The position numbers were made by a program, and so were the translations under genes. This document shows, piece after piece, positions 1 through 7,467 of a stretch of 16,339 nt of DNA. The notes under the pieces were generated by a model. It was not told where the DNA came from. It saw nothing but the letters and a program-made list of their open reading frames with translations, and did not search any database. This DNA is from an uncultured Bacteroidota bacterium (lineage in GTDB: Bacteria; Bacteroidota; Bacteroidia; UKL13-3), in the NCBI GenBank assembly GCA_903898215.1, contig CAIUEQ010000207.1, positions 1 through 16,339 on the forward strand. The letters run 5' to 3'. The first letter of the stretch is position 1. Every line of letters starts with the position of its first letter.

Positions 1-111
1 TACGTTACGACCTTTTGGTCCTAAGGTAACTTTTACTGCGTTTGCCAAAGCATCAACGCCACGTTTTAAACCATCGCGGGCTTCAACGCTATACTGGATT
101 TTTTTTGCCAT
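1..111 (-). CDS. groL: Chaperonin GroEL, N-terminal 37 residues (gene runs off the left edge)
   Basis: The minus strand from the ATG at 111-109 reads MAKKIQYSVEARDG and continues through VTLGPKGRNV, the typical GroEL/Hsp60 N-terminus; the LGPKGRNV segment belongs to the equatorial ATP-binding domain. GroEL forms the double-ring ATP-driven folding chamber in the cytoplasm and works with the GroES lid. Only 37 codons lie in the window, with no stop, so the rest of the gene is to the left. It sits 77 bp downstream of groS on the same strand, the usual groSL order, and no separate promoter is obvious in the gap, so co-transcription is likely. Identity is very secure; nothing can be said about the rest of the protein. 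Confidence 0.96.
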   Translation of the reverse strand, partial: MAKKIQYSVEARDGLKRGVDALANAVKVTLGPKGRNV

Positions 112-126
112 GTTTATTTAATTTAA

Positions 127-187
127 GATTTTTGATTTACGATTTTAAATTTAGCTAGAAGCTAAAGGCTAACAGCTAACAGCTTTT
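127..187. repeat. Two adjoining heptamer-periodic arrays in the groS-groL gap
   Basis: On the + strand 127-147 holds three seven-base units (GATTTTT, GATTTAC, GATTTTA), and 153-187 holds five more (AGCTAGA, AGCTAAA, GGCTAAC, AGCTAAC, AGCTTTT). They fill almost the whole gap between groS and groL. The units are degenerate but the period of seven is exact within each array. The function is unknown. The region is transcribed if groSL is one operon, so the repeats would lie in the mRNA spacer. Confidence 0.7.
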
Positions 188-188
188 T

Positions 189-464
189 TTAGATGATTGC
201 GAAAATATCAGATTCACGCATGATAAGGTATTCTTTACCGTCAACTGTAATTTCAGTTCCAGCATATTTGCCATACAAAACTGTGTCACCTGCCTTTACT
301 GTCATTGGTTCATCTTTTTTACCTGTACCTGCCGCAACAACTTTTCCTCTTTGAGGTTTTTCTTTTGCTGTGTCAGGGATAATAATTCCTGATGCTGTTT
401 TTTCTTCTGCTGCAGCAGGCTCAACAAGAACCCTGTCTGCTAATGGTTTCAACGATACTGACAT
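189..464 (-). CDS. groS: Co-chaperonin GroES (10 kDa)
   Basis: This 91-residue protein is a full-length GroES, a little shorter than the E. coli protein. It starts MSVSLKPLADRVLVEP, the conserved first strand of the GroES barrel. The flexible mobile loop covers about residues 18-37, with the hydrophobic tripeptide Ile27-Ile28-Ile29 that docks into GroEL. The GDTVLYGKYAGTE segment and the ending YLIMRESDIFAII are also characteristic. GroES caps the GroEL cage as a heptamer during ATP-dependent folding in the cytoplasm. It is the first gene of a minus-strand groSL operon. I see no CIRCE inverted repeat upstream. A possible -7 box lies at 572-565, which would give a leader of roughly 90 bases. 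Identity is very secure. Confidence 0.97.
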   Translation of the reverse strand: MSVSLKPLADRVLVEPAAAEEKTASGIIIPDTAKEKPQRGKVVAAGTGKKDEPMTVKAGDTVLYGKYAGTEITVDGKEYLIMRESDIFAII

Positions 465-564
465 ATTTATTTATTTTTTATAAAAGTGATTTGATATTGT
501 GAGCTTGCCTATCATCAGATGTTATGCCATCAAATTTTTTAGTGACATATTTTCTTTGGGGAGG

Positions 565-572
565 CGAAAATA
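565..572 (-). promoter_or_regulatory. Possible -7 promoter element for groSL
   Basis: The minus strand reads TATTTTCG here, one base from the Bacteroidota -7 consensus TAnnTTTG, inside the ten-mer CTATTTTCGC. The same ten-mer lies upstream of gldA (7413-7404). No matching -33 TTTG is seen at the usual distance, so this is a weak prediction. Confidence 0.35.
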
Positions 573-639
573 GCCGAAAATCTGACACCGACCATTATTT
601 GTAATGAAAAAACAAGACAACAGGCAACCATACAACTAT

Positions 640-647
640 TATATTTG
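640..647 (+). promoter_or_regulatory. Possible -7 promoter element for the ECF sigma/Dma operon
   Basis: TATATTTG matches the Bacteroidota -7 consensus TAnnTTTG exactly. It ends 14 bases before the ATG at 662 and only 5 bases before the ATG at 653, so it favours the later start. No -33 TTTG is present at the expected spacing. Confidence 0.4.
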
Positions 648-661
648 ACTTGATGATAAGC

Positions 662-1225
662 ATGTTGTTAAGCATTGAAGAAATAATTAAAGGATGTATC
701 GATGGCAATCGTATTTGCCAAAGAGAACTCTATGATCGTTTCTCGTCAAAGATGTTGGGGGTTTGCATGCGTTATGCAAAAGACCGAGCTGAAGCTGAAG
801 ACATGCTGCAGGAAGGATTTATCAAGGTTTTTAAAAATATTTCAAGCTTTAGAAATGAAGGAAGTTTTGAAGGTTGGGTAAGAAGGATTATGATTTTTAC
901 AGCGATAAATTTATTTAACCAACGTAAAAGAAAATTTAAAGAATCGCTTGACGCTGAATTATATGACATCGCTTTTGATGACCAGGTAATTGAAAAAATA
1001 GCAGCAAAAGAAATTGTAGCCTTGGTTCAACAAATGCCCGAAGGCTACCGAACGATTTTTAACTTATATGCAGTGGAAGGATATACTCACAGAGAAATTG
1101 GTGAACTGCTGAATATTGCTGAAGGAACATCAAAGTCACAGTACTCAAGAGCAAGACAATACATGCAACAAACATTATCAAAACATTATCAAATTTTAAA
1201 TGAGCCTTTTCAGGAACCAAAATAA
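662..1225 (+). CDS. RNA polymerase ECF-type sigma-70 factor
   Basis: A protein of about 187 residues with the two domains of ECF sigma factors and no sigma-1 or sigma-3 region. Region 2 spans the segment from ELYDRFSSKMLGVCMRYAKD through AEDMLQEGFIKVFKNISSF to GSFEGWVRRI, which binds core polymerase and the -10 element. Region 4 is the helix-turn-helix around YTHREIGELLNIAEGTSKSQ, followed by YSRARQYMQQ. It directs polymerase to a specific regulon. In-frame starts exist at TTG 650, ATG 653 and ATG 662; I chose 662 because a -7 box ends at 647, leaving a short leader. The next gene starts one base after this stop, so the two are surely co-transcribed, and that gene looks like its membrane-spanning anti-sigma partner. 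The regulon is unknown. Confidence 0.93.
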   Translation: MLLSIEEIIKGCIDGNRICQRELYDRFSSKMLGVCMRYAKDRAEAEDMLQEGFIKVFKNISSFRNEGSFEGWVRRIMIFTAINLFNQRKRKFKESLDAELYDIAFDDQVIEKIAAKEIVALVQQMPEGYRTIFNLYAVEGYTHREIGELLNIAEGTSKSQYSRARQYMQQTLSKHYQILNEPFQEPK

Positions 1226-1226
1226 A

Positions 1227-2735
1227 ATGTTTGAAAAAAATATCAAACAACAATTTGAAGATTTGGAATACAAACCTTCGGAATCGTTGTGGGATAAAAT
1301 TGCTGCTGAACTTCCCGAAGATCAATTTGAAAATGTTATTGCCGAAAAAGCAAACACGTTTAAACCAAAAGCAAATCCTGAAATTTGGAATGCCATTGAA
1401 AACCAACTCCCAAAACAACGTGGTAATAGCTATGCAAAATTTTTAATTCCTTTATTGTTTTTGTTTTTTGTGTCGGCAGCATATTTGGGATATCAATTTA
1501 GCAATAAGAAATTGGGAATTGGAAAAGAATCTCTAAACGGTCAAACGCATCACGCGTCAGAACATTTAACGAATCAAAAAAATATAATCAATCAAAAAGA
1601 TAAACCCATTAATTATCGCGAGCAATTAGAAAAAAAGAAAAACAATCTTTCAAAAAATAATGCCCGAAAAAATATTGTAGGCTCAAATAATATTTCTGAA
1701 AACAAAATGAATATTATTCAGAAATCTCAAAAACCAATCTCAAAAAATATCTTTAAAAACCCTGTTGTTAATAATGAAAGTTCAGTCGAATTATCAGGAA
1801 AAGACAATGCTTCAGCCGAAATCAAAAACACAATTCAACCTGAACAAAATCAAAATCCTATTTCAAACAATTCACCTACTGAAACAAAACCCGAAATAGT
1901 ATCAAACAATTTAATTACAAAAACAGACTCAACAATTGCATTAAATATTCCACCAATTGTAGAACAGAAAAACAATATGATTGATTCTGTTTCATCAAAA
2001 AAATCTGTTCAAAAAATAACTAATGAGGAAAAGCTAACTAAATTTTCTATCAGCATTATTTCAGGAATTCAAGTTTGTTATGATCGCTTAAGCGCACCTT
2101 CAAATTCACGCATTAATTTTACAGAAAACATTGCTCTTCGAAAAAATATTGAAACTCCGATGCTCGATTGGAATGGTGCATTTTTATTGGATTATGCATT
2201 CAATGAAAACCTCCGTGTATCAACAGGGTTGATGATCAGCAATTTTTCTCAACAATTTCATTATGCAGTTCAAACACCAACGGGAAATCATTCAGCTATA
2301 ACCGATCCTTCAGCTATAATAAATAATCCAAATGATTCAATTGTAAATGGAAGTTCATATAACAATCGCATTAAATATACATGGACAGAAATTCCGTTGT
2401 TTATCACTTATTCGTTTAAGCAAAAACATAAAATCGGAGTTGAAATTACATCAGGTATCAGTTATGCAATCATAAGCGGTGTTGATGCTTCCTATGTTTC
2501 GTATGATAATATTGGGGTTATTATCCTAAATGATAAAAATAGTTTTCCGGGAGTGAAAAATAATTTCTTCTTTCACTTTTATCCATCGGTAACTTATAAA
2601 TTAAATGAATTGGTACAAATAGGAATTGCGCCAACATTTAAATACAGCATCAATTCAATAACCGAAAATGAAAATTGGGTTCAGCAACAGCCATATTTTA
2701 TAGGACTTTCGGCAATGCTTAGAAAGAAATTCTAA
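1227..2735 (+). CDS. Putative dual membrane-spanning anti-sigma factor (Dma-like): cytoplasmic head, TM helix, linker, outer-membrane beta-barrel
   Basis: From the ATG at 1227 this is 502 residues; an upstream ATG at 1200 would overlap the sigma gene. Visible parts in order: a head with two similar motifs, KPSESLWDKIAAELP (16-30) and a partner ending PEIWNAIENQLP (to 62); one hydrophobic helix at about 71-90; a linker of roughly 190 residues rich in Asn, Lys, Gln and Ser; and a C-terminal region of alternating strands from about 290 that ends in Phe, as outer-membrane barrels do. The layout implies a protein crossing both membranes, holding the sigma factor in the cytoplasm and sensing the outer membrane. 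This matches the Dma anti-sigma proteins reported in Bacteroides thetaiotaomicron. The sigma-binding role is inferred from order and architecture, not from a recognised catalytic motif. An alternative is a PorT-like barrel with an unusual N-terminus. Confidence 0.8.
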   Translation: MFEKNIKQQFEDLEYKPSESLWDKIAAELPEDQFENVIAEKANTFKPKANPEIWNAIENQLPKQRGNSYAKFLIPLLFLFFVSAAYLGYQFSNKKLGIGKESLNGQTHHASEHLTNQKNIINQKDKPINYREQLEKKKNNLSKNNARKNIVGSNNISENKMNIIQKSQKPISKNIFKNPVVNNESSVELSGKDNASAEIKNTIQPEQNQNPISNNSPTETKPEIVSNNLITKTDSTIALNIPPIVEQKNNMIDSVSSKKSVQKITNEEKLTKFSISIISGIQVCYDRLSAPSNSRINFTENIALRKNIETPMLDWNGAFLLDYAFNENLRVSTGLMISNFSQQFHYAVQTPTGNHSAITDPSAIINNPNDSIVNGSSYNNRIKYTWTEIPLFITYSFKQKHKIGVEITSGISYAIISGVDASYVSYDNIGVIILNDKNSFPGVKNNFFFHFYPSVTYKLNELVQIGIAPTFKYSINSITENENWVQQQPYFIGLSAMLRKKF

Positions 2736-2875
2736 CTTAAACTTCTCTGACTTATTCATCGTTAAAATTTTTAACACAGAGATCACAAAGTTTTACGTAG
2801 AATTACACAGAGAAAAAAATTAGTGTAAATGTTGGGTTCAGCAAAAGCAATATTTAGAAAGAAATTTTAACTTAA
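2675..2875 (+). repeat. Decayed duplication of the 3' end of the Dma-like gene
   Basis: Bases 2675-2687 recur exactly at 2832-2844 (TTGGGTTCAGCAA). The 29 bases at 2712-2740, spanning the stop codon, recur at 2847-2875 with three mismatches. The second copy lacks 22 bases between the two blocks and is frameshifted, so it is a non-coding remnant. The copies are about 135-157 bp apart, with CACAGAG repeats between them. Confidence 0.75.
2775..2812 (+). repeat. CACAGAG-type intergenic repeat
   Basis: CACAGAG at 2775-2781, CACAAAG at 2784-2790 and CACAGAG at 2806-2812. The first pair has the same nine-base spacing as the element at 9860-9875, and both follow the 3' end of a gene. A second low-complexity motif, GCGTTCTTTGCGCCTCTGCG, starts at 2883 in the same gap. 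Confidence 0.5.
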
Positions 2876-2916
2876 CGTCTCAGCGTTCTTTGCGCCTCTG
2901 CGTTTACTTTCCCTTT

Positions 2917-3921
2917 TTAAGATTTTATTTTCAAAATTTCATCCAGCGTTCTAAACAATTTTCCAAAAACATATTCCTGAATCAAAACCATATCCTTGTC
3001 ATCATTTATAAAGGCAAAATATTTTTCGGTATCATATTTCATTGCGATACCTTTTTCATCAAACTGTTGTTTTGTATGAGTGTCCAGCGCTTTTATATTA
3101 ACCTGTAATGATATTTTCTCCCCATCAGCTTTTGTAACCTGAATGATACAAAATGGAGTAATGCGATGTATGGAATCTTTTTCGGTTTGAGGACTTTCAA
3201 TATATCCTTCAAAAAATAAATTTTTAAAACTTCCCAAATAATATTTCAAAAATTTCTCATCGGATTTTAACGTTGTATTATTGGATTTCAAAACAGGAGT
3301 AATTCCATTTTCGATGATAAAAGATTGATTCATATTCATCGGATATTGAACACTCACACTTTTAATTTCATTTGCCTGCAGGTTAAATATCTGTTTTGAT
3401 TTCCATTGTTTTGGTTGAGAAATAAAACGAGGAGTTAGATAGCCAACAAAGCCATTGATATGAGTTACGTAAGGTTTTTCGGAACCATCAATCAGCATAT
3501 AAGTTCCAACCTGATCAGGTGTTGAAGAACCAACATAAACTGTTTTAATTAATTTAGTTCCCGCATAAAATTCGGCTTTGATTGCTTGTGTTGCAAGAAT
3601 GGCAATAACGTTATTATGTTCAGTTTCGCTTATTGGATTTCTTACTTCTACATCATGCATTGTTGAAAGCAATAAATTTACTTTATCCATGTCGGCAATA
3701 AATTTATTATCGACCATCCAAATTTGCTGTTCATTTTTTTGAAGCAAAACTTTGTTTCCTCTTTTATCAGCAAAAAACATTCGAGTAATAGATGAAGTAT
3801 CTTTAATGGCGAACTCTTTTAAATCGCCTTTGAACGTACTCCACGAATGTCGGCTCATAAGCCAATATGCTAAGCCGGTTAGTATAACCAACACAATTAA
3901 TATTTTTAAACTTTTCGACAC
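2917..3921 (-). CDS. DUF4340 domain-containing membrane-anchored protein, last gene of the gld operon
   Basis: A 334-residue protein with an N-terminal membrane helix (about residues 5-23, IVLVILTGLAYWLM) and a large soluble part expected to face the periplasm. The segment SSITRMFFADKRGNKVLLQK, then WMVDNKFIADMDKVNLLLST, resembles the repeated beta-strand/helix layout of DUF4340 proteins, which often follow GldG-type ABC transporter genes. The biochemical role is unknown; an accessory subunit of the GldAFG complex is a reasonable inference from position, 40 bp after gldG on the same strand. The start is a GTG at 3921: an in-frame stop lies three codons upstream and no ATG gives the helix. The stop abuts a short convergent gap with the Dma-like gene. 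Confidence 0.78.
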   Translation of the reverse strand: MSKSLKILIVLVILTGLAYWLMSRHSWSTFKGDLKEFAIKDTSSITRMFFADKRGNKVLLQKNEQQIWMVDNKFIADMDKVNLLLSTMHDVEVRNPISETEHNNVIAILATQAIKAEFYAGTKLIKTVYVGSSTPDQVGTYMLIDGSEKPYVTHINGFVGYLTPRFISQPKQWKSKQIFNLQANEIKSVSVQYPMNMNQSFIIENGITPVLKSNNTTLKSDEKFLKYYLGSFKNLFFEGYIESPQTEKDSIHRITPFCIIQVTKADGEKISLQVNIKALDTHTKQQFDEKGIAMKYDTEKYFAFINDDKDMVLIQEYVFGKLFRTLDEILKIKS

Positions 3922-3961
3922 TATTCTCTATTTATAATTTTTATGAATCAGTTTTAAAAAA

Positions 3962-5695
3962 TCAAACAGCATATTTTTTCTTACGCACATATCCATTAAT
4001 AAAACCAAACAATAAGATAACAACAATCGGTGCAACCATATTGATCAATTGCCATTGAAATTTCTCGCTTTTTACTTTAGCTTTATTCAATAATCTTAAG
4101 GTAATTTCTTTACCTCTTACTTCAATAATTCCTGAATCGTCACACAAATAATCAATACAATTCAGCACAAATCTTTTATTGCCGAACTGCTGCTGAGTAA
4201 AGCGATCATAGCCTAATGGAAAAACCTCACCGGTTGATTTTTTTCTTTGATTTCTTATCACATCACCATCACTGATCACAATCATTTTATTGTTTTCGAT
4301 ATGATCTTTATACGTTAATGATGGATCAGCAACAGCTCCTTGTCGGTATTGAAAAATAGAAGTAAACGGACCTTCAAGTAAAACTGCCATAATATAATTT
4401 CCTGATGTTTTGAACATCGATGGATCAGGATTTACACGAGCCAAGTTAATGTCGACTTTAGCAGGTGCGCCAATTGCTCTTGAGAACTGTGATGAATGAA
4501 GTAAAACAGTTTTCTTTAAATTTTTATTTGATGTGGTATCAATGGTATTTGCAAATTGAAACCAAACATGATCGATATTTTTTACAATGGGATGATTAGA
4601 AGTTGGAGCAGCAACAGGGAAAAACATCCATGGCAATAATTTTTGTTGTGGTACACCATTACGTGCAGAAGTTAAAATTGGAATGGCATTGCATTGTGCA
4701 TCCTGAACCATGTTTGCATTTACCCTCACACCATAACGAAATAAAATATCTTCGAGTTTTGTATCATAGCTTCCCGTCATAAAAAAACCATCTTTTCCTA
4801 TGCTGTCCATTTCTGCAATTTGAGTTTCTACAAGCCAAATCACTTTTCCGCCATTCATGATATACTGATCAATTTTAAATTTATCAAATTCAGAAAATGG
4901 CAATGTTGGTTTTGCAATAACCACTCCTGTATATTCTTTTAAAGCTTCGGGAGGAATAGATGAAAGAGGAATTCTTTTTACTTCATAAAACTTTTTAAGT
5001 TCAGCTTCGGCATCAGCAACTTCCCATTGTCCGAGCTCACCATGATCATCTAAAAATGCAATTTTCTTTGCCTTCGTTTCGGTGGCACTTCGCAATACAT
5101 TTGCAATTTCATATTCAAGCAATTCGATAGAACTGTTGATTACAGATTCGGGGGCTTCACCAAATTGCTGCTTTAATAAATTTAACGGATACTCTCGTCC
5201 TTTATAGTTAAATATGGCTCCGGGAACAATGATCTTTTGCGAAAGCTCATCATCTTTTTTTGTTTGCACACTTGTTGGCTGCAATCCTTTTTGTCCAAAC
5301 TCCTGAATAATATCGTTTGTTTTTTTGGCTGTTGCATCTGCAAATGGATCGATAAATTCATACTGAATATTTCCTTTTGAATAGATGCGAAATTCATCCA
5401 ACATCTCTTTTGTTGATTTGCTTAAGCGTTTAAATCCTGCAGGAAATTCTCCTTCCAAATACACTTTCACAAACATCACATCATTTACTTTTGCCGCAAG
5501 ATCTTTACTTGCTTTAGAAAGTGAATAGCGCTTTTCTTTGGTCATATCTACACGAAAAAAATATCCAGAGAATATCAAATTCAATAATACCAACAATGTC
5601 AGTACTAGCAATAGTTCCATTATCGAAGCTCCTCTCTTATTTCCCAAAAAAGAAGAAGGTTTTTTAAGTTTATTATTATCTTTTGTATTACTCAT
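3962..5695 (-). CDS. gldG: GldG-type ABC transporter auxiliary/substrate-binding subunit
   Basis: A 577-residue protein (ATG at 5695; an in-frame TTG at 5710 would add five residues and is less likely). Residues about 24-47 form a membrane helix, followed by YFFRVDMTKEKRYSLSKASK, the hallmark opening of GldG and related ABC_transp_aux proteins. A long soluble region follows, with IQYEFIDPFAD and later IAFLDDHGELGQWE. A second helix near the end (INMVAPIVVILLFGFINGYV) is followed by a basic tail, so the soluble part should be periplasmic. GldG acts with GldA and GldF in an ABC complex required for gliding in Flavobacterium johnsoniae; the substrate is not established. It lies 45 bp below gldF and 40 bp above the DUF4340 gene. 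The GldG assignment is firm by architecture and context; whether this organism glides is not shown. Confidence 0.88.
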   Translation of the reverse strand: MSNTKDNNKLKKPSSFLGNKRGASIMELLLVLTLLVLLNLIFSGYFFRVDMTKEKRYSLSKASKDLAAKVNDVMFVKVYLEGEFPAGFKRLSKSTKEMLDEFRIYSKGNIQYEFIDPFADATAKKTNDIIQEFGQKGLQPTSVQTKKDDELSQKIIVPGAIFNYKGREYPLNLLKQQFGEAPESVINSSIELLEYEIANVLRSATETKAKKIAFLDDHGELGQWEVADAEAELKKFYEVKRIPLSSIPPEALKEYTGVVIAKPTLPFSEFDKFKIDQYIMNGGKVIWLVETQIAEMDSIGKDGFFMTGSYDTKLEDILFRYGVRVNANMVQDAQCNAIPILTSARNGVPQQKLLPWMFFPVAAPTSNHPIVKNIDHVWFQFANTIDTTSNKNLKKTVLLHSSQFSRAIGAPAKVDINLARVNPDPSMFKTSGNYIMAVLLEGPFTSIFQYRQGAVADPSLTYKDHIENNKMIVISDGDVIRNQRKKSTGEVFPLGYDRFTQQQFGNKRFVLNCIDYLCDDSGIIEVRGKEITLRLLNKAKVKSEKFQWQLINMVAPIVVILLFGFINGYVRKKKYAV

Positions 5696-5755
5696 TAAAT
5701 TTAATATCAACTACTAATTATACGATTATCTCATCATCAAATTATCAAATTGTTT

Positions 5756-6484
5756 TTACCATTTTCTGGAACTAAAAACAGTTTTTGTTCCCCAAATAAA
5801 TGCGGTGATAAAACTTAAAAAATAGATCAAGTCACGTGAATCAATCACACCGCGACTGATAGATTGGTAATGCGCATTGATACCAAGTGATGCCACAACA
5901 CTGTCATAAGATCCTAATAAATTAAAGTTTGCAAGCAGATCAAAAACATTGTAAAAGCAATAGCACAAAAACATCGAAACGATGAATGAAACAATTTGAT
6001 TATCGGTGATGGCAGATGAAAAAATTCCTACCGAAACAAAACACGATGCCAGAAAAAATAATCCGATATATGAACCCCAAGTTGCACCAATATCAATATT
6101 TCCGGCTGGTGAACCAAGATGATAAACCGTATAAAAATAAAGTAAAGTTGGGATGAGAGAAAATAAAACCAATAGCACTCCGGCAAAATATTTTCCTAAA
6201 ATAATTTGTAAATCGGTAACAGGTTTTGTGGTGATGATTTCAATCGTTCCGTTTTTTTTCTCTTCGCTAAATGAGCGCATCGTGATGGCAGAAATCAGAA
6301 AAATAAAAACCCACGGTGCCATGCTGAACAAAGTATTGAGATCAGAGTAGCCCATATCAAATACATTGTAATCGGGCAGCACCCACATAAATAAACCTAT
6401 GGCAATAAGAAAAACGATCATCACCACATAAGCGATGAGCGAACTTAAAAAACTGCGTATTTCTTTTTTTAGAATTGAATACAT
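5756..6484 (-). CDS. gldF: GldF-type ABC-2 transporter permease
   Basis: A 242-residue inner-membrane protein with about six hydrophobic segments. It opens MYSILKKEIRSFLSSLIAY, as ABC-2 permeases of the GldF/NosY type do. The cytoplasmic coupling region RSFSEEKKNGTIEIITTKPV, next to residue 75, is the most recognisable motif and should contact the GldA ATPase. Length fits GldF. Its ATG follows the gldA stop directly (TAA then ATG with no base between), suggesting translational coupling; gldG follows after 45 bp. It would form the membrane channel of the GldAFG complex. No odd features apart from the zero-base junction. Confidence 0.9.
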   Translation of the reverse strand: MYSILKKEIRSFLSSLIAYVVMIVFLIAIGLFMWVLPDYNVFDMGYSDLNTLFSMAPWVFIFLISAITMRSFSEEKKNGTIEIITTKPVTDLQIILGKYFAGVLLVLFSLIPTLLYFYTVYHLGSPAGNIDIGATWGSYIGLFFLASCFVSVGIFSSAITDNQIVSFIVSMFLCYCFYNVFDLLANFNLLGSYDSVVASLGINAHYQSISRGVIDSRDLIYFLSFITAFIWGTKTVFSSRKW

Positions 6485-7387
6485 TTATTTCTTAGTTAAT
6501 TTTTGAAACACATCTTCAAGAGAATCTTCTTCCAAATTCATTGAAAGCAAAATCCAATTTTGTTTTGAAGATTCATTTGAAATTTCTTCACGTATATCAT
6601 TATCGCAACGAAGCAAAAATTTCTTCCCGTTTTGTTTTACAGAAATAATTCCTGCAACTTTTTTCAAATCACTTTCGTTCACCTCATTTTTAAACTCAAC
6701 AGTAATGGTTACATCACCGGTAAGTTTTTGTTGAAGCTTTTCGATCTTGTCATCGGCAACAATTTTTCCTTTATCAATAATCACCACTCGGTTGCACATC
6801 GCTTCCACTTCCTGCATAATATGCGTTGAAAGAATAACAGTTTTATCAAGACCGATTTCACGAATCAAGTCACGCATTTCGCCAACCTGATTTGGATCAA
6901 GACCAGAAGTTGGTTCATCCAAGATCAATACTTCTGGGTTATGCAACATTGCTTGTGCAAGTCCAACACGTTGCTTGTATCCTTTTGAAAGTTGCCCGAT
7001 TTTTTTTCTCCGCTCCTGTGATAAGCCTGTTCGTTCAATCATACTTTCAACTGCATTATTTGAACGTTTGCCAAGATTTTGCAACTCAGCAATAAACAAT
7101 AAATATTCTTTCACATACATATCGGTATAAAGCGGATTCAACTCCGGCAAATAGCCAATATGTTTTTTTACATCAATGGAATTTTCCTGAACGTCATATC
7201 CGCAAACGCTTGCTTTGCCTGATGTTTGGGGAATATATCCTGAAAGAATTTTCATGGTAGTGGATTTTCCTGCGCCATTCGGACCAAGAAATCCCATGAT
7301 ATCACCGGGTTTTACTTCAAATGAAATATCATCGAGCGCTTTTTGTGCTCCGTATATTTTTGTTAAATGTTCAACTATTACCGACAT
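6485..7387 (-). CDS. gldA: GldA-type ABC transporter ATP-binding protein
   Basis: A 300-residue cytoplasmic ATPase. Walker A is GPNGAGKST (residues 35-43), the signature is LSKGYKQR (133-140), Walker B is VLILDEPTSGLD (153-164), and the switch histidine is His189 in LSTHIMQE. The C-terminal extension of about 90 residues (from about 210) is typical of CcmA/GldA-type exporters. It powers the GldF permease and is the first gene of the operon gldA-gldF-gldG-DUF4340. In F. johnsoniae gldA lies apart from gldFG, so the joined order here is worth noting. A possible -7 box lies at 7412-7405. The ATPase call is certain; the Gld name rests on the neighbours. Confidence 0.92.
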   Translation of the reverse strand: MSVIVEHLTKIYGAQKALDDISFEVKPGDIMGFLGPNGAGKSTTMKILSGYIPQTSGKASVCGYDVQENSIDVKKHIGYLPELNPLYTDMYVKEYLLFIAELQNLGKRSNNAVESMIERTGLSQERRKKIGQLSKGYKQRVGLAQAMLHNPEVLILDEPTSGLDPNQVGEMRDLIREIGLDKTVILSTHIMQEVEAMCNRVVIIDKGKIVADDKIEKLQQKLTGDVTITVEFKNEVNESDLKKVAGIISVKQNGKKFLLRCDNDIREEISNESSKQNWILLSMNLEEDSLEDVFQKLTKK

Positions 7388-7404
7388 GCTTTTTTTGTAG
7401 TCAG

Positions 7405-7412
7405 CGAAAATA
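7405..7412 (-). promoter_or_regulatory. Possible -7 promoter element for the gld operon
   Basis: The minus strand reads TATTTTCG, one base from TAnnTTTG, within the ten-mer CTATTTTCGC shared with the groS upstream region. It ends 17 bases before the gldA ATG. No -33 element is visible at the right distance. Confidence 0.35.
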
Positions 7413-7467
7413 GGGAAAAGGTTGTGAAACGGTAAAAAGAAATGAACAGCGGAATTCTAAATGTTTT

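Noticed and set aside
465..640. CIRCE-type heat-shock operator before groS
   Set aside because: No TTAGCACTC-N9-GAGTGCTAA or near match found by eye.
2761..2775. GTTAAAATTTTTAAC as a terminator after the Dma-like gene
   Set aside because: An all-AT stem apart from the closing pair, with a loop of one base and no following T-run; too weak to call.
5696..5710. TTG start for gldG at 5710
   Set aside because: An ATG five codons later fits better and the extra residues add no recognisable feature.
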